NCBI GenBank assembly: GCA_963778025.1
Contig: CAVZTA010000009.1
Span: 124,001 to 188,000, forward strand
DNA length: 64,000 bases
Reading direction: 5' to 3'
Source of the DNA: CAVZTA01 sp963778025
GTDB lineage: Bacteria; Chloroflexota; Limnocylindria; Limnocylindrales; CSP1-4
How positions within the stretch are numbered: position 1 is the stretch's first letter; the number at the start of each line of letters is the position of its first letter. Position numbers and translations under genes: made by a program. Below are positions 45,080-54,203 of this stretch, in pieces. Under the pieces are notes generated by a model. That model ran no database searches, was not told the origin of the DNA, and was given only the letters and a program-made list of their open reading frames with translations.

Positions 45080-46342
45080 ATGGCGATCGCGACGCATCTG
45101 GACACGCATGGGGAACCCGGCGGCGGGCGCCCGGCCGCTGCCGCTCCGGTCCCCACGCCGGCGCTCGCGGAGGCCGCCCGCGACGCGGGCCTGCGCTACT
45201 CGACCGACGACCGGCCGGGCATCTCGCGCCGCCGGTCAGGGCGTGGGTTCGCCTACCGCAGCCCCGACGGGACGCTCATCCACGACCCTTCCACGCTCGC
45301 GCGCATCCGCGCGCTCGCCGTCCCGCCCGCGTGGACCGACGTGTGGATCAACCGCGATCCCAACGGCCACCTCCAGGCGAGTGGCCGCGACGCGAAAGGG
45401 CGAAAGCAGTACCGCTATCACCCGCGGTTCCGCGAGGCACGGGAGTCGTCGAAGTTCGACCGGATGCTGGCCTTCGCCGCCGCACTGCCGGGGATCCGCG
45501 AGCGGGTCGACGAGGACCTGGGCCGCCCGGGTCTGCCCCGCGAGAAGGTGCTGGCCACCGTCGTCCGGCTGCTGGAGATCACGCTCATCCGGGTCGGCAA
45601 CGAGGAGTACGCGCGGCTCAACGATTCGTTCGGCCTCACCACCCTCCAGGATCGCCACGCGAAGATCGATGGCTCGGCGCTGCGGTTCTCGTTCGTCGGC
45701 AAGTCCGGACAGCGCCACCGTGTCGAGGTGAGGGACCGGCGGCTGAGCCGGATCGTCGCGCGCTGCCAGGACCTTCCCGGTCAGGACCTCCTCCAGTACG
45801 TCGACGATGCCGGCGAGGTCCGCGACGTCCGCTCCGAGGACGTCAACGCCTATCTCCGCGAGATCGGCGGGGACGACTTCACGGCCAAGGACTTCCGCAC
45901 CTGGGCGGGCACGGTGCTCGCGTACCGAGCGCTGCGCGCGCTCCAGCCCGACGGTCGTGCGCCGAAGCGCGCGGTCGTGGAGGCGATGCGGGAGACCGCC
46001 GAGCGGCTCGGGAACACGCCCGCCGTCGCCCGCAGGAGCTACGTCCATCCGGCGGTCCTCGAGGCGTACATGGACGGCGACATCGGCGATGCCCTGGTCG
46101 AGGCCGCCGAGGAGCAGGTCGCGCCCCCTGCGCGCCCCACCGCCGAGGAGGAGGCCGCCGTCGTCGCCCTGCTCCGCCAGCGGATGGCCCACGACCGACG
46201 CGCCGCCGGTCGGCGAGGCGCCCGCTCGCGGCCATCGGCGCGCTCGCGGCGATCCGCGCGGTCCGCGTCGTCGGCGCCGTCGTCGCCCTCCGCGAAGCAG
46301 TCCCGAGCCCGTCGGCGTCCTGCCACGGGTCAGGGCGGCTGA
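45080..46342 (+). CDS. DNA topoisomerase IB (poxvirus type)
   Basis: 420 residues. Relaxes supercoils through a 3'-phosphotyrosine link. Residues 25-320 match bacterial TopIB: GFAYRSPDGTLIHD, WINRDPNGHLQASGRDAKGR with the first catalytic Arg and Lys region, RVGNEEYARLNDSFGLTTLQ, DDFTAKDFRTWAGTVLA and the active-site Tyr in VARRSYVHPAVLEAY. The C-terminal 50 residues are an Arg/Ser-rich basic tail after RQRMAHDRR, probably for extra DNA contact. ATG with GGGAGG 13 bases before. The next gene begins five bases past its stop. Confidence 0.93.
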   Translation: MAIATHLDTHGEPGGGRPAAAAPVPTPALAEAARDAGLRYSTDDRPGISRRRSGRGFAYRSPDGTLIHDPSTLARIRALAVPPAWTDVWINRDPNGHLQASGRDAKGRKQYRYHPRFREARESSKFDRMLAFAAALPGIRERVDEDLGRPGLPREKVLATVVRLLEITLIRVGNEEYARLNDSFGLTTLQDRHAKIDGSALRFSFVGKSGQRHRVEVRDRRLSRIVARCQDLPGQDLLQYVDDAGEVRDVRSEDVNAYLREIGGDDFTAKDFRTWAGTVLAYRALRALQPDGRAPKRAVVEAMRETAERLGNTPAVARRSYVHPAVLEAYMDGDIGDALVEAAEEQVAPPARPTAEEEAAVVALLRQRMAHDRRAAGRRGARSRPSARSRRSARSASSAPSSPSAKQSRARRRPATGQGG

Positions 46343-46346
46343 TCCG

Positions 46347-47543
46347 ATGGCCATCCTCGCGGGTCTCATCGGGATCGTCGGGCGCTTCGCCGGCAAGGCC
46401 CTCACCACGCTCCTCGGCTGGGCGAGCACCCTCCTGTTCGGGAAGGTCCCCGCCGACAAGCAGCTCATCGTCGTGCTCATCACGTTCGGCTCGATCGCCT
46501 GGCTCGCGCTCGTCGCGGGCGTGATCGTCCCGGACGCCGGCACGTTCCTGCTCGGCTTCGTCCCCGTGCCCGACTGGCTCCCGGACTGGGTGGTCCGGCT
46601 CGCGATGCTCGGCGCGGCCATCGTCCTGCCGCTGATCATCGGCGCCGCGACCCTGATGCTGGGCTCCGCCACGGAGCGCGGGACACCGCGCGAGATCGCG
46701 GGCACCGTCCTGCGCGGCTATCCGCTCGCGGCGCTGCTGGCGCTGTCGCTCGGGCTGCTCGCGCTGATCGCCGCGGGCCGCAAGATCCGCAGCCTCGCGA
46801 AGCGCTGGTCGGATGCGCACGTGCCGATCATCGTCAAGCCCGGCTGCTACGACTCCGTCCTCGTCGACCTCGAATCGGCGCTCGACCAGGCCGGGCTGTC
46901 CGTCAGCCGTCGCGACGCGCCGAAGGTGCTCGCGCTGCCCGGCCGGATCCTGGGCCGCGTGGCCGGACGGGGCGTGATGCGTCTCGTTCCCGAGCGCCTG
47001 GTCCAGCTCACCGGCGACCAGCTGGAGATCGGGGTCTACCCGTCGGACCTGTCGGTCTCCGGCACCAAGGAGCGCGTCGCGCGCGCCCGGGCCGCGCTGG
47101 CCAGCCGCCTGACCGCGACGGACGTGTACCTGACGACGACGGCCGAGTCGCAGCATGTCGAGGACCGGCTGACCGGACTGGCGGGTCGCCCACCGACGGC
47201 CGGCGGCGAGTTGCCGGCCGATGTCGCGCGGGAGCTCGCGGACATCGATGCCCTCCTCGCGAAGCTCGAGGTGCCGTACGACGAGTGGGAGGTCCTGTAC
47301 CGGATGCGGCTCCAGGTCGAACGCGACCTCCGTGCCGGGAAACCGGTCGGCGAGGCCTTCCCGGCGCCGCGAGCGGTGACCGGGGCATCGTCGGTCGAGG
47401 CCGGGGCGACGGCCGGCGGCCAGGCGCAGCTGCCGCCTGCGGTGTCACGGGGCATCGCGCTCGCCGGGCTGCTCCTGCTCATGCTCGACGCCCTGCTGCT
47501 GCTCGGCGACCGGATCAGCGGGCGGCGCTCCGCGGGAGCCTGA
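46347..47543 (+). CDS. Multi-pass membrane protein of unknown function
   Basis: 398 residues. Four or five hydrophobic helices lie in the first 150 residues (VVLITFGSIAWLALVAGVIV, MLGAAIVLPLIIGAATLMLG, PLAALLALSLGLLALIAAG), then about 200 soluble residues with VPIIVKPGCYDSVLVDLESA and GDQLEIGVYPSDLSVSGTKE, and a last helix GIALAGLLLLMLDALLLLG. I do not recognise the family. Five bases after the topoisomerase gene on the same strand, so expression is probably shared. Confidence 0.8.
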   Translation: MAILAGLIGIVGRFAGKALTTLLGWASTLLFGKVPADKQLIVVLITFGSIAWLALVAGVIVPDAGTFLLGFVPVPDWLPDWVVRLAMLGAAIVLPLIIGAATLMLGSATERGTPREIAGTVLRGYPLAALLALSLGLLALIAAGRKIRSLAKRWSDAHVPIIVKPGCYDSVLVDLESALDQAGLSVSRRDAPKVLALPGRILGRVAGRGVMRLVPERLVQLTGDQLEIGVYPSDLSVSGTKERVARARAALASRLTATDVYLTTTAESQHVEDRLTGLAGRPPTAGGELPADVARELADIDALLAKLEVPYDEWEVLYRMRLQVERDLRAGKPVGEAFPAPRAVTGASSVEAGATAGGQAQLPPAVSRGIALAGLLLLMLDALLLLGDRISGRRSAGA

Positions 47544-47777
47544 CGCCGCCGACCGTCGGGTCGACTGCGCATGTCACCCGGCTGTCATCCAGTTCGGAAG
47601 ACGCCGCGAGGCGCCCGACATGGCACGCTCGATGAACTCGTGAGAGATTCGATCCCACACTCGAGAGGCCTGATGTCCCACGCGTCCACGCGCCCCCAGC
47701 TCGCAGCCACGACCTCGCCGCGTCGAGGTGTTCAGGCTGGGCCGCGTCGTCGCGGCGCCGGCTCGGGGCGCTGAGCG

Positions 47778-48722
47778 GTGCAGGACATCGGCCAGATCTT
47801 CGGCGACATCATCGGCCAGGTGCTCGGCTCGCCGCCCGTCCAGATCGGCGCGCGGCTGATCGTCGGCTATCTCGCGATCCTGTGGCTGGCGAGCGCCTTC
47901 TGGGTGTTCCGTGACGCGCGTCGACGCACGAAGGATCTCATCAGCCCGTACGTCGCCGCCGGCGGCGTCGTCGCCCTGACGCCGTTCCTGTTCCCGCTGG
48001 GCGTGATCGCCTACCGCGTGGTGCGGCCGCCCGAGACGATCACCGAGCGCGCCGCACGCGACCTCGAGTCGTACGTCCTCGCGGCCTCCGTGGACCACAC
48101 ACGATGCCGCTCGTGCGCGCGGTCGGTCGACGACACGTGGCTTCGGTGCCCGGCGTGCGGGGCCGATCTCGCCGCGGCCTGCCCGGCGTGCGGGGGCCGC
48201 GTCGAATTCGACTGGTCGGTGTGTGCGTGGTGCGCCCACGACCTCGAGCCACTCGGCGATGCGGCGACGATGCCCGCGCAGGTCGTGCCCATCGACGTCC
48301 CGGCGGCGATGGCCGATCTGGGTGCAGCGTCGCTCGCGGCGGCGGACGAGCTCGATGGGCTGCCGAACGAGGATCCGGCCGCCTGGACCGAGCCTCGGCC
48401 GGGCGCCATCCCGGGCTGGGACCCGACGGTGGTCGTGCCCGCGACGCCGGGCGTGGCGGCGGCCGCCGAGCCTCTGGGGGCGCAGATGGGACCCGGGCTT
48501 CCGGGCGATGACGCATCCGTCACGTCCGAGGTCGGCGTCCCGGTCTTCGATCCACTCGCACCGGGCGCGGCCGCCGCAGCGTGGACGACCACGCGCGACG
48601 CGGACGAGCGCGACGAGCGGTCGTCGCCGTCGACGTCCGCGTCCTCGAGAGGACCGCGCGTCGACCGCCGCACGGAGCCGGTGATGGTGCCGCCGGAAAC
48701 GGAGCGACGCCGAAGCCGCTGA
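47778..48722 (+). CDS. Zinc-ribbon membrane protein
   Basis: 314 residues. Two hydrophobic helices (LIVGYLAILWLASAFWVF and AAGGVVALTPFLFPLGVIAY) precede a double zinc ribbon: CRSCARSVDDTWLRCPACGA, then CPACGGRVEFDWSVCAWCA, four CxxC pairs in all. The C-terminal 150 residues are Ala/Pro/Asp-rich and look disordered. Proteins of this plan (two helices then double zinc ribbon) are common in actinobacteria and Chloroflexota, function unknown. GTG start. Confidence 0.8.
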   Translation: MQDIGQIFGDIIGQVLGSPPVQIGARLIVGYLAILWLASAFWVFRDARRRTKDLISPYVAAGGVVALTPFLFPLGVIAYRVVRPPETITERAARDLESYVLAASVDHTRCRSCARSVDDTWLRCPACGADLAAACPACGGRVEFDWSVCAWCAHDLEPLGDAATMPAQVVPIDVPAAMADLGAASLAAADELDGLPNEDPAAWTEPRPGAIPGWDPTVVVPATPGVAAAAEPLGAQMGPGLPGDDASVTSEVGVPVFDPLAPGAAAAAWTTTRDADERDERSSPSTSASSRGPRVDRRTEPVMVPPETERRRSR

Positions 48723-48742
48723 CGGGTCCCGGACATGGAAGC

Positions 48743-48779
48743 GCCGCACGACCCGGGAGGGGACCGGACCGTGCGGCGT
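48743..48779 (+). terminator. Hairpin after the zinc-ribbon gene
   Basis: CGCCGCACG and CGTGCGGCG pair perfectly over nine bases with a 19-base loop, 20 bases after the stop, followed by TTCC. Confidence 0.5.
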
Positions 48780-48921
48780 TCCGATCGGGCGTCGCCCCGT
48801 CACAGGCGCGCCCGGAGGACCGAACGAAGTGCTGCCACGTGCAGCATCTGGATTCACCGGTCGCCGTTGCGGGTTACAACGCGGCTCCCGACATTACGCG
48901 TGTATTACAAATGGTGGACAA

Positions 48922-48954
48922 GAGAAAAGCCCGGGGCCGTGAGGCACCCGGGCT
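48922..48954 (-). terminator. Rho-independent terminator of the small acidic protein gene
   Basis: On the minus strand AGCCCGGG, an 11-base loop and CCCGGGCT are followed by TTTTCTC, a U-run rare in this sequence. It lies 19 bases past the stop at 48973. Confidence 0.75.
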
Positions 48955-48972
48955 CGTTCGCTGTTCGATGGA

Positions 48973-49176
48973 TCAGTAGCCGCGGTCCTCGACCGGCCGA
49001 TCGTCGGTCGCATCGTCGACCTCGTCGTCGACCTTGTCGCCGAGGTTCCCCAGCTCCTTGCGGACGTCGTCGCCCGCGTTGCCGATCTTGTCGGCGAGGT
49101 CCTCGCCGTCACGCTTGCGCCAGGCTTCCTTGGTGGTCTCTTCGCCTTCGCGAACGCCGCTCTTGATCTCGTCCAT
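48973..49176 (-). CDS. Small charged protein, CsbD-like
   Basis: 67 residues, almost all charged and helical: EIKSGVREGEETTKEAWRKR, DGEDLADKIGNAGDDVRKE and LGDKVDDEVDDATDDRP. No hydrophobic core, so probably flexible; composition resembles CsbD-type stress proteins or LEA-like protectants. GGAGG sits eight bases before the ATG and a proper terminator follows, so it is a real, singly transcribed gene. It opens a block of small stress-like genes. Confidence 0.75.
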   Translation of the reverse strand: MDEIKSGVREGEETTKEAWRKRDGEDLADKIGNAGDDVRKELGNLGDKVDDEVDDATDDRPVEDRGY

Positions 49177-49957
49177 GTGGCGGTCCTCCGTGGGGCGGAA
49201 CGGCCTCTCGGTGAGGGTCGCTGCCCCAGTGAAGCCACGGTACGGGCCGGCTCATCAAGGCTGACTCCCTCGGCGACCGACGGGTCTTGCACGGTCGCTG
49301 CAGCCGCTTCTGGTCCCAGACGTGCCGGACGGCCGGAGGAGGGGGCTCCGGCCGTCCGAGGCGAGGGTCGGGGACGCCCCGTCACAAGCGTCCCCAGAAG
49401 GATGAGTCATGGTCCGAACTCGTTCGGTGCCCGGAGTCTGCGGCGTCTCGTCGTAAAGCGACGTGACCATCACCGGGAGGCCCATCGCAGCGGCATCGCA
49501 GCCGGGTGAGATCGGGTGAGATCTGGTGAGCTGCGGTGGAGTTGTGGCTCCCGGACCCCCAGTGGTCGGGAGCCACGTCCCAGCCTGTGCGGCTCAGGCT
49601 TGCACTGGGTGGACCCATCACGGCAGGCGGGCTATCGGGGTCGTTTCAGGGTCCGGCTCGGAAGCTCGCGGGAGGTGGATCCGCCGTGCCCGGACCCGAA
49701 GACCGGTACGAGCGTTATCCCGTGCGTCCGGAGGGTCCGAGCCGCGAGCGCGGTCGGCAGGCGTCTGCCCACGGCGATGCCGGCGTGCGTGGCCCAGGCC
49801 GCGTCCGGGCCGCTCGACGGCGATCTCCGGGCGCTGACGACCGACAAGAGCCGGAAATAGCGCTCGGACCGCTATCGATCGGGCGATCGCTCGGACCGGT
49901 ACGGAACGCCCGCCTGTCGGGCGGGAACGCTCGGAGCGTACGGCGACGAGGGCCCGC
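49177..49957. other. Intergenic region of 0.78 kb with hairpins; no gene supported
   Basis: Contains a perfect 12-base hairpin CGGACGGCCGGA / TCCGGCCGTCCG at 49326-49358, a run of GGTGAGATC/GGTGAGCTG words near 49504-49540, a hairpin TGGCTCCC-g-GACC / GGTC-GGGAGCCA at 49543-49574, and near 49860 CTCGGACCGCTATCG, which resembles the hairpin element at 3142. Long open frames here have the composition of chance frames. Confidence 0.45.
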
Positions 49958-50353
49958 TCAGTGCATCGCCTGGCGCGTCAGGATCTCGATGACGGCGGCC
50001 GAGAGGTCGCGCGCCTCGACGTCCACGCGCGGCAGAGGGAGCGGGCCGGGCGCGCGCTTGGGCCCGACGAGGATCGTGCGTGCCAGGTCGGAGCGGCCGC
50101 GGATCGACTCGGGGTCCGCGGTGACGAACCAGCTGTCGCTGTCCATCCTCGACGGCAGCTCGGCGGTCAAGTGGACCGCCTCGGGCAGGTCGAGCGACGG
50201 GATCCCGGCACGGGACACCATCACGACCTCGTCGACCGCCTCCGTGAGGTCGCGGAGCGCCTTGCTTGCGCCCGGAACGGCCTGCGGCGCGTGCGACCCG
50301 GGGCCCGGCTCGTCGAGCAGTACGGCGGACGGGTCGAGGTACACACGAGCCAT
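49958..50353 (-). CDS. Conserved hypothetical protein, possibly HAD-like
   Basis: 131 residues. MARVYLDPSAVLLDEPG at the start, EAVDEVVMVSRAGIPSLDL, WFVTADPESIRGRSDLARTI and VDVEARDLSAAVIEIL. The order of a DPSAVL strand, a VMVSRA strand and a WFVTADP...TILVGP strand looks like the core of a HAD fold with the nucleophile region degenerate. This is a weak structural impression. Function unknown. ATG start. Confidence 0.65.
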   Translation of the reverse strand: MARVYLDPSAVLLDEPGPGSHAPQAVPGASKALRDLTEAVDEVVMVSRAGIPSLDLPEAVHLTAELPSRMDSDSWFVTADPESIRGRSDLARTILVGPKRAPGPLPLPRVDVEARDLSAAVIEILTRQAMH

Positions 50354-50537
50354 CGTGGCGGGTCCTCCAGCAAGACGAGACAGGCAGGCGACGCGACCAG
50401 CCCCACAGCAACGCTACGTGTGGATGACCGGCGGATGCCTTTCAGCTCGGCGCCGCCGCGTTGCGCGGATGCATGCCGGACATGCGACGGCCGCCCCCGT
50501 CGCCGGGAGCGGCCGTCGCGTCGCGCACGACGAAGGG

Positions 50538-51005
50538 TCAGCCGGTCACATCGGCCTGCTCGACCGAGCCGCGCCACGCGCCCGTCGCGCCGCCACGCGA
50601 CTCGATGAACTCCTTGAACCGATCGAGGTCGCCCTCGACCTGCCGGTCCGGCACGCCGACCGCGTCACCGACACGCTCGACGACGCCCTCCGGCTTGATG
50701 TCCATCGTGAGCGTCACGCGCGTCGTCCGGTCGTCGACCCGGTGGAAGTCGACCGAGCCGGCGTTCCAGTCGCCGTCGGTCGCCGTCCACGCCACGCGCT
50801 GGTCGGGCTCCTGCTGCGTGATCTCGGCGTCCCACTCCTTGCGCTGGCCGGCGATCTGCGCGACCCAGTGGAGGTGGGTGTCGTCGAGCTGCTGCACGCG
50901 CTCGACGCCGTCCATGAACCGCGGGAACTCCTCGAACTGGGTCCACTGGTCATAGGCCTCGCGCACGGGGACGTGCACGTCGACCGAGCGTTCGATCTTC
51001 GACAT
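50538..51005 (-). CDS. SRPBCC-family protein (polyketide cyclase / Coq10-like)
   Basis: 155 residues: IERSVDVHVPVREAYDQWTQ, FEEFPRFMDGVERVQQLDD, LHWVAQIAGQRKEWDAEITQ and TTRVTLTMDIKPEGVVERV, a clear helix-grip lipid-binding fold. The EEFPRFM motif is typical of the cyclase/dehydrase subgroup found in stress-related gene sets. Ligand unknown. ATG with a good ribosome site (GGAGCG) just before it. Confidence 0.88.
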   Translation of the reverse strand: MSKIERSVDVHVPVREAYDQWTQFEEFPRFMDGVERVQQLDDTHLHWVAQIAGQRKEWDAEITQQEPDQRVAWTATDGDWNAGSVDFHRVDDRTTRVTLTMDIKPEGVVERVGDAVGVPDRQVEGDLDRFKEFIESRGGATGAWRGSVEQADVTG

Positions 51006-51057
51006 GGGGCGCTCCTTCCGGGTGGTGCTCGGGAGGTTCTCGGGACGGACATGCGGA

Positions 51058-51114
51058 CGCCCACCGGGGAGACCGGTGGGCGCCTCGTCGGACGGGGTCT
51101 GGGCCGACCCCGTC
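51058..51114 (-). terminator. Two tandem hairpins after the GlsB-like gene
   Basis: GACGGGGTC/GACCCCGTC (51091-51114, nine pairs) and CGCCCACCGG/CCGGTGGGCG (51058-51082, ten pairs) stand side by side between the GlsB-like gene and the SRPBCC gene. Either could end transcription from the right. Confidence 0.6.
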
Positions 51115-51124
51115 CAGTGCCGGG

Positions 51125-51400
51125 TCAGACCGTGCTGCGCCGCGAGCTGCCCATGACGGCATTCGCCACCAGCACGACGATGACGGCGCCGATCACGGCG
51201 GCGACGATCGACGAGATGTCGAACGGCCCGTCGATCGGGTTGTTGCCGAACAGCGCGCCGGCGAGGAACCCGCCGACGAGGGCACCGACGATGCCCAGCA
51301 CGATGTGGCCGATGACGCCGAGTCCTTCGTCACCGCGGACGAGGAAGCCGGCCAGGTAGCCGGCGATGGCGCCAAGGATGATCCAGGCGATGATGCTCAT
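51125..51400 (-). CDS. GlsB/YeaQ/YmgE-family small membrane protein
   Basis: 91 residues, three helices: AWIILGAIAGYLAGFLVRGD, IGHIVLGIVGALVGGFLAGA and SSIVAAVIGAVIVVLVANAV. Paralogue of the protein at 40494-40775. Function not established; the family is linked to envelope stress. ATG with GGAGG upstream, own terminator hairpins downstream. Confidence 0.9.
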   Translation of the reverse strand: MSIIAWIILGAIAGYLAGFLVRGDEGLGVIGHIVLGIVGALVGGFLAGALFGNNPIDGPFDISSIVAAVIGAVIVVLVANAVMGSSRRSTV

Positions 51401-51569
51401 GGTGATACCTCCATCCCTTGGGATCTCGGGTCGGCCCCGTACGGAACGGGGCGTTCGAGCGGGATGGTCGAACGGCGGGCCCGCCCATCGGACTACACCG
51501 ACGGCAGGCGCGCTTTCAGTCGGATGACACGGGCGTGTCGGGCGAGCGAGCCTTCGAGGCTCCGCGTGC

Positions 51570-53147
51570 CTACCGCGCGTTGGCGCGCGCGAGCAGCGTC
51601 CCCACGGCGCGAACCAGGTCGTCCGCCGTGAACGGTTTCGGCAGCAAGGCCGTGTCGGGGCGCGCGAGGTGCTCGTCCAGCCGCTCGTCGCGCGTATGCC
51701 CCGAGACGAAGAGCACCGGCACGTCCGAGCGGATGCCGCGCACGACCTCGACCATCGCGGGTCCGGTGAGCCCGGGCATCAGCACGTCGGTCACGATGAG
51801 GTCGACGTCGCGGGGATGGGCCCGGAAGCGCTCCACGCCCGCACGCCCGTCGTTCGCGAGCTCGGCACGATGCCCGGATCGCCGGAGCGTGGCACTCATG
51901 AACGCGAGGATCGACGGCTCATCGTCCACGAGGAGGATGCGCGCCGGCGCCGCCTCGACGTCCAGCAGCGGTTCGGAGGGTTCGTCCGGCGGCGCCTCGG
52001 GCGCGACCGTCGCGGGGACGTACACCCGGAAGGTCGTCCCGAGCCCCGGCTCCGACCAGACCGCGACATGCCCACCCGCCTGGCGAACGATGCCGTAGAC
52101 CGTCGCCAGGCCGAGCCCCGTCCCGGAACCGGGTGGCTTGGTCGTGAAGAACGGCTCGAACAGGTGCGCGCGGGCCTCGTCCGACAGCCCGACGCCCTCG
52201 TCGGACACCGCGAGGAGCCCGTAGCGTCCGGGCAGGACGCCGCTCTCCTTGCGCCCGAAATCCGCGTCGAGCTCGACGGTCGCCGTCTCGATGAGCAGGC
52301 GTCCGCCGTTGGGCATCGCATCCCGGGCGTTGATCGCGAGGTTCATCGCCACCTGGTCCAGCTGGCCGCCGTCGAGGCCCACGAAGCCGGCATCGGGCGC
52401 CAGGCCCAGCTCCAGGCGGACCGCTGGTCCCAGAAGCCGCTCGAGCATCGGTCTCAGGCCCTGGATGGAGGCGTTGAGATCGGACGCGCCGCGTGCGGTG
52501 GGCTGACGACGCGCGAACGACAGCAGCTGTCGGGTGAGCCGCGTGCCCCGCTCCACCGAGCGTTTGATGTCGTCGGCCTCCTCGCGCCCCTCCGCGTCGG
52601 GCGGCAGCGTGAGCCGCAGCAGGTCGGCGTGACCGCCGATCGCCGTCAGCAGGTTGTTGAAGTCATGGGCGATGGAGCCGGCGAGCCGGCCGATCGCTTC
52701 CAGCTTCTGCGACCGCCGCAGGCCCTCCTCGAGGCGGAGCCGCGGCCGGAGGTCGCGGATCGTGATGAGCATGAACGCGCCGTGGAGCGCTTCCAGGGAA
52801 CGCGCCCGGATCTCGATCGGGATGAGCTCGTCCGACACGGTCCGGAGATGCCACTCGCGCGTGGTCGCGACGCCGGCCGCCTCGGCGAACCAGGTCCCGA
52901 ACGGCTCGCGTTCGACGCCGTCGATCACCTCGTGGATCGTGCGCGGCAGCTGCCCGCTCGTGATCTCGCACAGCTCGCGGGCGGCCTCGTTCACGTCGCG
53001 GACGTCGCCGTCCCTCGCCGTCACGATCCACATCGGGACCGGATTGCGCTCGAAGAGCTCGGCGGCGATGGCGGGAGCGAGATGCGCAGGAGCGTCGTCG
53101 AGCGTCACCGCGGCCGAGGATGCCACGCGCCGTCCAGCGCCTGACAT
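51570..53147 (-). CDS. Hybrid histidine kinase: PAS, HisKA, ATPase and receiver
   Basis: 525 residues without membrane segments. PAS: LFERNPVPMWIVTARDGDVR. Kinase: H-box GRLAGSIAHDFNNLLTAIGG, N-box VAMNLAINARDAMPNGG, G1 VSDEGVGLSDEA, LFEPFFTTKPPGSGTGLGLA with both glycine loops. Receiver: ILLVDDEPSILAFM, phosphoacceptor in LIVTDVLMPGLTG and Lys in ALLPKPFTADDL. The HDFNN type H-box is the HisKA subgroup usual in such hybrids. No separate phosphotransfer protein or output regulator is adjacent. ATG start. Confidence 0.94.
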   Translation of the reverse strand: MSGAGRRVASSAAVTLDDAPAHLAPAIAAELFERNPVPMWIVTARDGDVRDVNEAARELCEITSGQLPRTIHEVIDGVEREPFGTWFAEAAGVATTREWHLRTVSDELIPIEIRARSLEALHGAFMLITIRDLRPRLRLEEGLRRSQKLEAIGRLAGSIAHDFNNLLTAIGGHADLLRLTLPPDAEGREEADDIKRSVERGTRLTRQLLSFARRQPTARGASDLNASIQGLRPMLERLLGPAVRLELGLAPDAGFVGLDGGQLDQVAMNLAINARDAMPNGGRLLIETATVELDADFGRKESGVLPGRYGLLAVSDEGVGLSDEARAHLFEPFFTTKPPGSGTGLGLATVYGIVRQAGGHVAVWSEPGLGTTFRVYVPATVAPEAPPDEPSEPLLDVEAAPARILLVDDEPSILAFMSATLRRSGHRAELANDGRAGVERFRAHPRDVDLIVTDVLMPGLTGPAMVEVVRGIRSDVPVLFVSGHTRDERLDEHLARPDTALLPKPFTADDLVRAVGTLLARANAR

Positions 53148-53208
53148 TGCAGCCGTCTCGCAATGGACCCCAAGTGGTGCGGCCGGGCGCCGAGCGGCGA
53201 CCCGCCGA

Positions 53209-53760
53209 TCAGCTCGTCGGGCGCGCTCCCGGGTCGTCCCGCTCCTCGGGCGGCGCCCACGGCCGAGTGCCCCCGACGGCCGTGATGGGCCGCGTCGTCG
53301 CCACGGTCAGGCGCAGGATCTGGACGGCGCGATCGGCGACCTCCTCGTCGACCACCACCGAGAACCGCTCGGCGTCGAGGCCTGTTCGCGGGGCCGCTCC
53401 CCGACGGACGGCGACGACCCGCGCGGCGAGCCAGCCGGAGGCGCTGCCCACGATCAACCCGACCAGGAGTCCGACGAGGACGACCGACGGGAGCGACCGC
53501 GCCGGCGCGGCGAACAAGGCGAACGCGGATGCGAGGAGGATGCCGATGACCGCGCCGGTCACGGCCCCCAGGACGATCGTCGGCCGGGCGAGCGAGGCAT
53601 CCCGGGACCGGCCGACGAGCCGCAGGCCCTCGGCGAGGATGGTGGCGTGGCCCGCCCCCAGGTTCGCGTCCTGGAGGCGCTCGATCGTCGCCTGCGCCTC
53701 GCCGAACGAGTCGAAGGTGGCGACGATGCGCCGGCGTGTGAGCGCGCTCGTCCCATGCAT
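53209..53760 (-). CDS. General-stress-type membrane protein (YflT-like)
   Basis: 183 residues. The first 60 match the YflT/GSP17M domain: RRRIVATFDSFGEAQATIER and GHATILAEGLRLVGRSR. Then two glycine-rich helices, VLGAVTGAVIGILLASAFAL and VVLVGLLVGLIVGSASGWLA, and a second soluble part DAERFSVVVDEEVADRAVQI. Family function unknown; members are induced by stress. ATG at 53760. Confidence 0.82.
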   Translation of the reverse strand: MHGTSALTRRRIVATFDSFGEAQATIERLQDANLGAGHATILAEGLRLVGRSRDASLARPTIVLGAVTGAVIGILLASAFALFAAPARSLPSVVLVGLLVGLIVGSASGWLAARVVAVRRGAAPRTGLDAERFSVVVDEEVADRAVQILRLTVATTRPITAVGGTRPWAPPEERDDPGARPTS

Positions 53761-53915
53761 CGCGTCCCCCGGTCCGTTGGTACGGCCCAGTCTCGGTCAG
53801 AGCATCGCGCGCTCGGGTACCCGTCCGCAAGGGGGTTACGGTTGCAGCGCCGTCACACCTCGGCCGCGCTCACGACGACATCGGTCGTCGGGAGCAGGAT
53901 CCGCGCCGGATCGCG

Positions 53916-54203
53916 TCAGCGGCGACCGACGGCGACGCGCTCGGCAGGCCGGATCGCTTCGTCGCGGAACGCGTACCACGTCTCGACGCCGTCGACCGAG
54001 GCGAGCGGGTCCTGGCGACGGATCCAGACGTCGGGGTACGCCGCGCGCACGAACGCCAGGGCCCGACGAAGGTCGGCCTCGGACGGCGCGACGATGGACC
54101 CTTCGCGGGTCGAGCCGGCGATGGGTGAGACCCGCCGGATCGCTTCGCGGACGCGTGCCTGGAAGTCGTGATCGGCGGCGGGCAGCAGCTGGATCCTGAT
54201 CAT
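53916..54203 (-). CDS. Small conserved protein of unknown function
   Basis: 95 residues: IRIQLLPAADHDFQARVREA, SIVAPSEADLRRALAFVRAA and YPDVWIRRQDPLASVDG. An alpha/beta pattern with charged helices, no membrane segment or motif that I recognise. ATG start. It ends about 155 bases from the YflT-like gene on the same strand. Confidence 0.65.
   Translation of the reverse strand: MIRIQLLPAADHDFQARVREAIRRVSPIAGSTREGSIVAPSEADLRRALAFVRAAYPDVWIRRQDPLASVDGVETWYAFRDEAIRPAERVAVGRR

Noticed and set aside
47673..47774. A 33-codon frame upstream of the zinc-ribbon gene
   Set aside because: Basic, low-complexity, no ribosome site; too little to support.
48850..48910. A/T-richer stretch with repeated TTGTAA/TTACAA words, considered as an origin or promoter
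   Set aside because: No correctly spaced -35/-10 pair in either direction, no DnaA-box cluster and no dnaA nearby; left unassigned.
49536..51359. A 607-codon plus-strand open frame across small minus-strand genes
   Set aside because: It covers the SRPBCC and GlsB-like genes in antisense, has no motif and is Arg/Gly/Pro-rich.
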